DNA of 11,750 nt, taken from NCBI GenBank assembly GCA_021647685.1, contig JAKIUH010000097.1, positions 1 to 11,750 of the forward strand, in the 5' to 3' direction. Below are positions 1 through 5,369 of the stretch, in pieces. Each line of letters starts with the position of its first letter. Positions within the stretch are counted from its first letter, which is position 1. Under the pieces are notes generated by a model. The model saw nothing but the letters and a program-made list of their open reading frames with translations, did not search any database and was not told where the DNA came from. This stretch comes from Bacteroidales bacterium. Its GTDB lineage: Bacteria; Bacteroidota; Bacteroidia; Bacteroidales; NBLH01. A program made the position numbers and the translations under genes.

Positions 1-290
1 GTGGGGAAGGCAGGAGAGTGGGAGCGTGCTGCACTTAGAACTGTAGCCGAAGTAGTGGGGACACTACTAAGGGTACAGCAGAGTGTTGGCAGAGCAGTCA
101 ACACCTGTTCCGGTTTGGGGGTGATGCCTCAAGCGTAACGGAGAACGAAAGCAGCGACAGACCAGTGGAGCAATGCTCCGAGGTCGAAAGAAGGTGTAAG
201 GGGAACGGTTTGGCTCACACCAAGCCGTTCCCGCTGTGGTGGCATGTTACGCGGAGACAAAAGACCGTCTAGGGATAGGCGATGTTTTTT
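1..290 (+). ncRNA. Candidate large structured RNA of a mobile element, left end outside window
   Basis: This stretch has no coding frame of note and is 57% G+C over its first 240 bases (136 of 240 counted), against about 23% in the bases 421-480. It folds into many stems: 41-45 with 74-78 enclosing 51-57 with 62-68 (GGGA loop, a GNRA tetraloop); 83-88 with 99-104; 107-110 with 143-146 enclosing 115-120 with 127-132; 160-163 with 182-185 enclosing 167-171 with 175-179; and a 13-bp hairpin 201-213 with 220-232 containing one G-U pair. Bases 101-106 can instead pair with 192-197, which would close a multibranch loop around the middle stems. This is the look of a ribozyme or guide-RNA scaffold. 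A group II intron domain I or a HEARO/omega RNA of an IscB-type element are possible; no reverse transcriptase, domain V or IscB reading frame is visible to decide. The strand is inferred from GNRA and G-U usage and is not certain. Confidence 0.5.
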
Positions 291-316
291 CTCAGTGAAG
301 ATACGAGGGATTGGAT

Positions 317-335
317 TCGTTTGCTTTGCAAACGA
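317..335. repeat. Perfect 8-bp hairpin (TCGTTTGC-TTT-GCAAACGA)
   Basis: Bases 317-324 and 328-335 are perfect reverse complements around a 3-base loop. No T-run follows directly, so it is not an ordinary terminator. It lies between the GC-rich structured segment and the kinase fragment. A compact subterminal hairpin of this kind occurs at the ends of IS200/IS605-type elements, which would fit an omega RNA reading of the segment to its left; that role is only inferred. Confidence 0.5.
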
Positions 336-352
336 TGCTGTTCCTTAAAAAA

Positions 353-446
353 ATGAATGCTGTTTATCAAGCTAAAGATATTTTTCTTGAGAATCTACAA
401 TACGAGATTAGAACACCATTAAATTCAATTTTAGGATTGGTTAGCA
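353..446 (+). pseudogene. Histidine kinase fragment (HisKA helix with His replaced by Tyr)
   Basis: The frame starting at the ATG at 353 encodes a peptide containing AKDIFLENLQYEIRTPLNSI, which matches the linker and first dimerisation helix of hybrid-type sensor kinases (usual form FLANMSHEIRTPLNAI). Only about 31 residues show the match. Upstream there is no sensor domain, and downstream there is no ATPase domain. The H-box position that should hold the phosphorylated His is Tyr (codon TAC, one transition away from CAC). The match ends near 446, where a different frame takes up ruvC. It is a remnant without function; it may mark the host gene into which the element on its left had inserted before a rearrangement. 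Confidence 0.6.
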
Positions 447-869
447 TATTTAAAACTTCAAAAAATATTTGCTCGTACATTGCAGTTAATTGAAGAATAC
501 AAACCCGATGAACTGGCAATTGAAGCACCTTTTTTTGGCAAAAATGTACAATCAATGCTAAAATTAGGAAGAGCACAAGGTGTTGCTATGGCTGCGGGCT
601 TATACCGCGATATACCAATTTTTGAATATGCTCCAAGAAAAATTAAGATTGCCATTACAGGAAACGGAAATGCATCAAAAGAACAAATTGCCGCAATATT
701 AAAAGGCATGTTTGCATTAAAAGAAATACCTGCAATGCTTGATGCCACTGATGGACTGGCGGCAGCAGTCTGTCATTTTTACCAAAATAACGCACTCACA
801 CAAGGAAAATCATTTAAAAGTTGGAAAGATTTTATCAATAAAAATCCCGGAAGATTACAAAAAAGATAA
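447..869 (+). pseudogene. ruvC: Crossover junction endonuclease RuvC, 5'-truncated
   Basis: From about 447 the frame reads YLKLQKIFARTLQLIEEY and continues through AIEAPFFGKNVQSMLKLGRAQG, FEYAPRKIKIAITGNGNASKEQ and LDATDGLAAAVCHFYQ, which is RuvC of the Bacteroidota type almost to its C-terminus. RuvC resolves Holliday junctions by paired nicks with the RuvAB motor. Of its four acidic catalytic residues, the Glu of AIEAPFF (codon 522-524) and the two Asp of LDATD (codons 741-743 and 750-752) remain. The first Asp, in the N-terminal GIDPG motif, is lost with roughly the first 45 residues. Upstream the frame runs only to a stop at 432-434, and the nearest start-like codon is a TTG at 480 inside the conserved region. 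The protein cannot be a working resolvase unless its start lies in another piece of the genome or the join is an assembly error. The 3' end is intact, ending NPGRLQKR. Confidence 0.85.
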
Positions 870-945
870 GCATGCCTACAAAATAATAAAAAACGACCGA
901 CTTATTTTGCTTGGTTAAATCACTAGTAGTTAGAGATATAATATA

Positions 946-991
946 TTAACCCGATAATTTATAAAGTTTGCTTTATGAATTATCGGGTTAA
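946..991. repeat. 21-bp palindrome upstream of the ATPase gene
   Basis: Bases 946-966 pair with 971-991 around the loop TTTG, with a single T-G wobble (960/977). The base of the stem carries AACCCGATAATT and its complement. No T-run follows (next bases GTATGAG), so it is not a standard intrinsic terminator, though it could fold in RNA from either strand. Its inner 34 bases (952-985) match the palindrome at 2422-2455 beyond the gene at 27 of 34 positions with no gap. Confidence 0.75.
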
Positions 992-1014
992 GTATGAGTA
1001 TGTATTATTTAATA

Positions 1015-1089
1015 ATACGATAATTAATAAAATTAAATTAATTTTTTATCGTATAATTTATAATGATAGATTTTGAAAAAATACGATAA
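1015..1089. promoter_or_regulatory. Three ATACGATAA motifs, possible operator array
   Basis: ATACGATAA occurs at 1015-1023 and 1081-1089 on the + strand and as its complement TTATCGTAT at 1046-1054. The first two form an inverted repeat with a 22-base centre; the third lies between the -33 and -7 elements of the promoter for the downstream gene. A protein bound there would block RNA polymerase. The core CGATAA is also found in both flanking palindromes. That these are binding sites is inferred from position and repetition only. Confidence 0.4.
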
Positions 1090-1102
1090 ATCTTTATATT
1101 TG
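1072..1102 (+). promoter_or_regulatory. Bacteroidota-type promoter of the ATPase gene
   Basis: TTTG at 1072-1075 and TATATTTG at 1095-1102 are separated by 19 bases, an exact fit to the Bacteroidota primary sigma pattern TTTG-N19-TAnnTTTG. Transcription would start near 1109, about 20 bases before the ATG at 1131. The leader is short and A-rich with no Shine-Dalgarno sequence, as is common in this phylum. Confidence 0.75.
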
Positions 1103-1130
1103 CATTCATCAAAACCCTATTAAAATAAAA

Positions 1131-2390
1131 ATGGACTATAAAGTACATCGTAATTTGTTTGATGAGGTAGAAAAACATCTTAAACAAAAAGAAATTACTA
1201 TTATTAGCGGATTAAGGCAAACCGGTAAATCAACACTTTTACATCAGCTAAAAACAAAACTTGAAAAAGAAAATCAAAATACAATTTTCTTAAATTTTGA
1301 TTTTGACGGTGATAAAAAATTTTTACAAACACAAGAAGCCCTTGTGAATAAGCTAAAATTTGAATTTGGAAATGAAAAAGCCTATGTTTTTATTGATGAA
1401 ATTCAACGAAGAGAAAATGCGGGACTGTACCTAAAAGGAATATATGACTTAAATTTACCTTATAAATTCATCGTTTCCGGTTCGGGAAGTATTGAATTGA
1501 AAGAAAAAATTACCGAATCTTTGCTTGGACGAAAACGTGTTTTTGAGCTTTTACCGGTTAATTTCAGCGAGTTTGTAGATTATAAAACTGATTATAAATA
1601 TACCAACCGACTTTCAGATTTTTTTGAGTACGAACCTGAAAAAACAGACTTGTTCCTTATTGAATATCTTAATTATGGGGGGCTCCCGAGAATTGTTACC
1701 GAAACATCAAAGCAAGAAAAAATTCAGTTAATTAATGAAATTTACAACAGCTATATTGATAGAGATTTAGTAAGCTTATTAAACATAAATAATCCTGTAT
1801 TATTTAAAAATATTTTCAGAATGCTGGCAGCCATGTCCGGGCGTTTACTAAATTATTCCGAACTTGCATCCGATGCACAAACATCGGTACAAACACTTAA
1901 AAACTATTTATACTTTGCCGAAAAAACCTATTCTCTAAAAATCATCAACCCGTATTTCAACAATTTAATAAAAGAGATTAAAAAATCATCATCGCCTTAC
2001 TTTAATGATATAGGTATGATGAATTATGCAGCCGGAAAATTCGGGAATTTAGCAAATGAACAAGACTTAGGTTTTGTTTTTCAAAACTTTATATTCAATG
2101 AATTAAGAAATAAAATTCAAGGAAATACCGAAATAAAATTTTGGCGCACGAGTGATAAAGCAGAAGTTGATTTTATTATTGATAAAATAACAGAAACCAT
2201 TCCGATAGAAATTAAATTTAAACACTTGAAAAAAGATACTGTTCCCCGTTCATTACGGAGCTATATCCAAAAATACAAGCCCAAAATAGCATTAATTGTT
2301 AACTTATCTTTTAATAAAGAAATAAAAATTGATAATACAATTATTCGATTTATTTCGTACACAAAATTTATTAGTGAAGATTTATTTTAG
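1131..2390 (+). CDS. AAA_14/DUF4143 family ATP-binding protein
   Basis: The 419-residue protein begins with a P-loop ATPase domain: Walker A GLRQTGKST at 27-35, Walker B YVFIDEIQ at 85-92 (Asp89-Glu90), and the sensor strand FIVSGSGS at 113-120 followed by LLGRKRVFELLPVNFSEF, a run typical of AAA_14 proteins. The C-terminal half matches DUF4143: a winged-helix-like part (NYSELASDAQTSVQTLKNYL) and an end with FWRTSDKAEVDFII (337-350) and IPIEIKF (357-363), where Glu345/Asp347 and Glu360-x-Lys362 resemble the PD-(D/E)xK nuclease core. The family is abundant, patchily distributed and often multi-copy in Bacteroidota and archaea; its cellular role is not settled, and defence or toxin-like roles have been proposed. 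The gene stands alone with its own promoter and is bracketed by similar palindromes (946-991, 2422-2455). All key ATPase motifs are intact, so it is probably functional. No signal peptide or membrane segment is visible. Confidence 0.88.
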   Translation: MDYKVHRNLFDEVEKHLKQKEITIISGLRQTGKSTLLHQLKTKLEKENQNTIFLNFDFDGDKKFLQTQEALVNKLKFEFGNEKAYVFIDEIQRRENAGLYLKGIYDLNLPYKFIVSGSGSIELKEKITESLLGRKRVFELLPVNFSEFVDYKTDYKYTNRLSDFFEYEPEKTDLFLIEYLNYGGLPRIVTETSKQEKIQLINEIYNSYIDRDLVSLLNINNPVLFKNIFRMLAAMSGRLLNYSELASDAQTSVQTLKNYLYFAEKTYSLKIINPYFNNLIKEIKKSSSPYFNDIGMMNYAAGKFGNLANEQDLGFVFQNFIFNELRNKIQGNTEIKFWRTSDKAEVDFIIDKITETIPIEIKFKHLKKDTVPRSLRSYIQKYKPKIALIVNLSFNKEIKIDNTIIRFISYTKFISEDLF

Positions 2391-2421
2391 ATATATCTTA
2401 AAGCTAATAATGTAAATAAAA

Positions 2422-2455
2422 CGATAATTTATAAAATGAACTTATTAAATTATCG
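2422..2455. repeat. Palindrome downstream of the ATPase gene
   Basis: Bases 2422-2431 and 2446-2455 are perfect 10-bp reverse complements (CGATAATTTA / TAAATTATCG) around a 14-base centre. The element has the same 34-base length as 952-985 upstream and agrees with it at 27 positions, including the first 14 in a row. It begins 32 bases after the ATPase stop codon and may help end that transcript, although only a weak T-rich stretch (CCTTTATTATATA) follows. The remaining bases to 2570 are featureless AT-rich sequence with one 8-bp inverted repeat (2487-2494 with 2514-2521). I find no convincing promoter there for the next gene. Confidence 0.6.
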
Positions 2456-2570
2456 CCTTTATTATATATTTTATTGGTTATCATATAATTGTAATAATTT
2501 AACTTTTAAAATCTTACAATTCACTAATATTTATTATTTTCGCTGATTATTATATTTAAAAATAGACGTC

Positions 2571-4004
2571 ATGACAATAAATATCCAAAAACAAATAAGT
2601 ATAGCAGCCAGTCAGTCAATTGTGGTATTAACTGATGATTTTGATAAACTAAAAGAAGTACAATTTTCGGATGATGAATTGTATTTCATTAAAAAATCAA
2701 TTGAAAATAAAGAAAAACTTATTGTTGTAAACCAATATAAGCGATTGGTTTTTATTCAAATTCTTCCTGATGAAAAAGATGAAAATGAAAAACGAGAGAA
2801 AATCCGTAGAGAAGCAGCCAAATTAAAATCATATCTTAACAGAAATAAGATTTGCGATATTCAAATTGCAGAAACGGATAATAAAACGCAATATCAAATT
2901 GATTATGCCGAAGGACTGGCTTTAAGTCATTATCAGTTTTTAAAATATTTTGAAGATAAAAATGATAAAAAAAATAGTCTGAAAAATATTTTTATTGTAA
3001 ACAATAAAATTTCTGATGAAGAAATTAACCATTTAAACTCGATAATTTCAGCAGTATATAAAGCACGTACTTTGGTAAATGAGCCTGTTTCGTTTATGGA
3101 TGCGGAACAAATGGTAAAAGAAACCGAAGTTTTAAGCAAAGAAAGTGGTTTTAAATTAGATGTTTTAGATAAAAAGCAAATCGAAAGCTTAAAAATGGGA
3201 GGTATTTTGGCTGTAAATAAAGGGAGTGCAAAGCCACCTAAATTTATGATTATGAGCTGGGAACCTGAAAATGCCAAAAACAGTCAGCCCATAGTTCTTG
3301 TAGGAAAAGGAATTGTTATGGATACAGGAGGTTACAGCTTAAAACCAACTCCCGACAGTATGGATTACATGAAATCCGATATGGGTGGTTCGGCAGCAGT
3401 TATCGGTACAATGGCAGCTGTATCTAAAGCAAAGCTTCCTGTGAAAGTAATTGGTTTGGTACCACTTACCGATAATGCCATAGGACCGGATGCCTACATG
3501 CCCGGTGATGTAATTACCATGCACAATGGAAAAACAGTTGAGGTACTGAATACTGATGCAGAAGGTCGTTTAATTTTAGCCGATGCTTTGAGCTATGCTC
3601 AAAAATATAATCCTGAATTAGTATTTGATTTGGCTACACTTACCGGAGCAGCCGTTATGGCTGTTGGTGAATTGGCTACCGTTACCATGGGAACAGCTGA
3701 TGAGGATACATTCAGAAAATTAGAATTAAGTGCCTATAATACTTTTGAACGCATTGCCCGAATGCCTTTCTGGGATGATTACAAAGACTTGTTAAAATCA
3801 AATATTGCCGATTTAAAAAATATTGGGGGAAGAATGGCAGGTGCCATAACAGCCGGAAAATTCTTAGAGAATTTTACAAATTATCCATGGATACATTTGG
3901 ATATTGCCGGACCGGCGTATATGAAAAAGGACACCAATTATTTAACAACCGGGGGTACCGGTGTTGGTGTTCGTTTACTTTTTGATTTTTTTAAAAATTA
4001 TTAA
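2571..4004 (+). CDS. pepA: Leucyl aminopeptidase, M17 family
   Basis: This 477-residue cytosolic di-metal aminopeptidase, normally a hexamer, removes N-terminal residues from peptides and so recycles amino acids. The N-terminal ~150 residues are poorly conserved, as usual for M17. The catalytic domain has all expected residues. VGKGIVMDTGGYSLKP (244-259) supplies metal ligands Lys246 and Asp251 and catalytic Lys258. Asp270 of YMKSDMGG is a ligand, one residue further along than in E. coli PepA because the preceding loop is one residue longer. The signature NTDAEGRL (327-334) supplies Asp329, Glu331 and Arg333. The end GGTGVGVRLL is typical. The ATG at 2571 is the natural start; no Shine-Dalgarno is present. 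It precedes pdxA by 65 bases on the same strand, with no clear promoter between, so the two are probably co-transcribed. The gene symbol follows E. coli usage. Confidence 0.93.
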   Translation: MTINIQKQISIAASQSIVVLTDDFDKLKEVQFSDDELYFIKKSIENKEKLIVVNQYKRLVFIQILPDEKDENEKREKIRREAAKLKSYLNRNKICDIQIAETDNKTQYQIDYAEGLALSHYQFLKYFEDKNDKKNSLKNIFIVNNKISDEEINHLNSIISAVYKARTLVNEPVSFMDAEQMVKETEVLSKESGFKLDVLDKKQIESLKMGGILAVNKGSAKPPKFMIMSWEPENAKNSQPIVLVGKGIVMDTGGYSLKPTPDSMDYMKSDMGGSAAVIGTMAAVSKAKLPVKVIGLVPLTDNAIGPDAYMPGDVITMHNGKTVEVLNTDAEGRLILADALSYAQKYNPELVFDLATLTGAAVMAVGELATVTMGTADEDTFRKLELSAYNTFERIARMPFWDDYKDLLKSNIADLKNIGGRMAGAITAGKFLENFTNYPWIHLDIAGPAYMKKDTNYLTTGGTGVGVRLLFDFFKNY

Positions 4005-4069
4005 ATTGATTATTCGTTTAGCAGGAAATCAACTTTCAAGACGGAAATAAATATATAAATCAATTATCA

Positions 4070-5128
4070 ATGGAAGAAAAACCGAAAAAAACGCAAAATA
4101 AAATAAAGGTAGGTATAAGCCAAGGAGATATTAATGGTATAGGGTACGAAATCATTATAAAGTCGTTGATGGATAATCGTATTTTTGAACAATTTACCCC
4201 TATTTTATATGGTTCATCAAAAGTACTTACCTATCACCGGAAAGCAATTAATGTGAATAATTTTAGTATGTATAATATTAAAACTCCTGCTGACGCAAAT
4301 ATGAAACGCGCCAATATTATTAATTGCTTAGATGATAATATCCGTGTAGAATTAGGTAAATCAACCACTATGGCGGGCGAAGCTTCTTTTGTATCGCTTG
4401 AAAAAGCCACTAATGATTTAAAAAACGGAAGTATTGATGTTTTGGTTACAGCGCCGATTAATAAGTACAATATCCAAATTGAAGGTTTTAACTTTCCCGG
4501 ACATACCGAATATTTGATGGAAAAGTTTGATGCCAAAGATGTTTTAATGTTGTTGGTAAATGAAAATTTACGTGTTGGTGTAGTTACCGGTCATCTTCCC
4601 TTAAAAGATGTTTCTGCTGCCATAAGCAAAGAACGAATTTTAAGTAAATTAAGAATTTTAAATAATTCTTTGATTCGTGATTTTGTAGTAACTAATCCAC
4701 GAATAGCTGTTTTAGGCTTAAATCCGCATGCAGGCGATAAAGGTTTAATTGGTAAAGAGGAGCAAGAAATAATTATTCCTGCAATAGACGCAGCACGTGA
4801 AGAAGGTATTATGGCTTTGGGTCCTTATGCTGCCGATGGATTATTTGGTTCAGATTCTTTCTCTAAATTCGATGCTATTTTGGCAATGTATCACGATCAA
4901 GGTTTAGCTCCTTTTAAGGCTTTGGCTTTTTCAAGCGGAGTAAATTATACAGCAGGCTTACCTGTTGTAAGAACTTCTCCCGCACACGGAACCGCTTTTG
5001 AAATTGCAGGAAAAGGCATGGCAAATCCGCAATCGTTTAGGCAAGCTATGTTTTTAGCCGTAGATATATTTAAAAACCGTAAACGTTATGAAGAACTTAG
5101 TAAAAATCCATTAAAAGTTATAAGTTGA
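4070..5128 (+). CDS. pdxA: 4-hydroxythreonine-4-phosphate dehydrogenase PdxA
   Basis: PdxA oxidises 4-phosphohydroxy-L-threonine with NAD in the DXP-dependent route to pyridoxal 5'-phosphate, feeding PdxJ. The 352-residue protein shows the family motifs in order: GISQGDINGIGYEI near the N-terminus (usual GDPAGIGPE), VTAPINKYNIQ and FPGHTEYL (metal ligand His145), GLNPHAGDKG (His220), DAILAMYHDQGLAPFKAL (His275), and LPVVRTSPAHGTAFEIAGKG at the end. The three His match the metal site of E. coli PdxA. The length is slightly above the ~330 residues usual for the family, mainly from a lysine-rich N-terminal extension. pdxJ is not in the window. The gene is followed by a strong terminator at 5205-5244, which makes it the last gene of its unit. 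Confidence 0.94.
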   Translation: MEEKPKKTQNKIKVGISQGDINGIGYEIIIKSLMDNRIFEQFTPILYGSSKVLTYHRKAINVNNFSMYNIKTPADANMKRANIINCLDDNIRVELGKSTTMAGEASFVSLEKATNDLKNGSIDVLVTAPINKYNIQIEGFNFPGHTEYLMEKFDAKDVLMLLVNENLRVGVVTGHLPLKDVSAAISKERILSKLRILNNSLIRDFVVTNPRIAVLGLNPHAGDKGLIGKEEQEIIIPAIDAAREEGIMALGPYAADGLFGSDSFSKFDAILAMYHDQGLAPFKALAFSSGVNYTAGLPVVRTSPAHGTAFEIAGKGMANPQSFRQAMFLAVDIFKNRKRYEELSKNPLKVIS

Positions 5129-5204
5129 TTTAAGCATAAATAGATACTGTGTTTGTCTATATAGTAATTGACTTTAAGGATAGACACTAAATAATATTTC
5201 CATT

Positions 5205-5244
5205 AAAAAAGAGGTGTAAGTTTCTAAATTACACCTCTTTTTTT
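5205..5244. terminator. Bidirectional intrinsic terminator after pdxA
   Basis: Bases 5205-5219 pair perfectly with 5229-5243 (15 bp, GAGGTGTAA core) around a 9-base loop. An A-run precedes the stem and a T-run follows it, so it can act on either strand. It separates the pepA-pdxA unit from ileS. The 76 bases between the pdxA stop and the stem hold only a 7-bp inverted repeat (5154-5160 with 5180-5186). Confidence 0.9.
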
Positions 5245-5304
5245 ATGTAGTTTTCAAAGAGGTACTTAACTCTTAAAAAGAAATAGCTAATTCCATGACA
5301 ATAT

Positions 5305-5335
5305 TTTGTAAATCACTTTCCTTACTATATATTTG
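5305..5335 (+). promoter_or_regulatory. Bacteroidota-type promoter of the ileS operon
   Basis: TTTG at 5305-5308 and TATATTTG at 5328-5335 are 19 bases apart, the same exact fit as the promoter at 1072-1102. Transcription would start near 5342, leaving a leader of about 28 bases before the ATG at 5370. The leader is too short for a T-box or riboswitch. Confidence 0.78.
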
Positions 5336-5369
5336 CAAATCTTTTAAAAATTGGGTGAAAAGTAAAGTA

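Larger units (their letters stand above)
870..1130. other. Intergenic region with palindrome, repeated motif and promoter
   Basis: This very AT-rich 261-base gap holds no gene I can support. Bases 870-945 show nothing. It then contains a 21-bp stem-loop (946-991), three copies of ATACGATAA in both orientations (1015-1089) and the promoter of the ATPase gene (1072-1102). These are listed separately. Confidence 0.7.

Noticed and set aside
201..232. Group II intron domain V
   Set aside because: The 13-bp hairpin lacks the AGC/CGC catalytic triad, the two-base bulge and the GNRA loop expected of domain V.
1..290. tmRNA, RNase P RNA, SRP RNA or rRNA fragment
   Set aside because: None of the hallmark sequences I know for these RNAs is present, such as the RNase P GAGGAAAGTCC element, the tmRNA alanine acceptor ends or conserved rRNA loops.
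946..991. Intrinsic terminator for ruvC
   Set aside because: The stem is long but AT-rich at its tip and no T-run follows on the + strand; its likeness to 2422-2455 makes a repeat the better label.
2551..2558. Promoter -7 element for pepA (TATATTTA)
   Set aside because: It lacks the final G and there is no TTTG at the proper distance upstream.
5154..5186. 7-bp inverted repeat as an operator
   Set aside because: It is short, AT-rich and lies before a terminator with no promoter nearby; such repeats are expected by chance in this composition.
5295..5369. N-terminal extension of IleRS
   Set aside because: It would contain the promoter elements, and its residues do not resemble IleRS N-termini.
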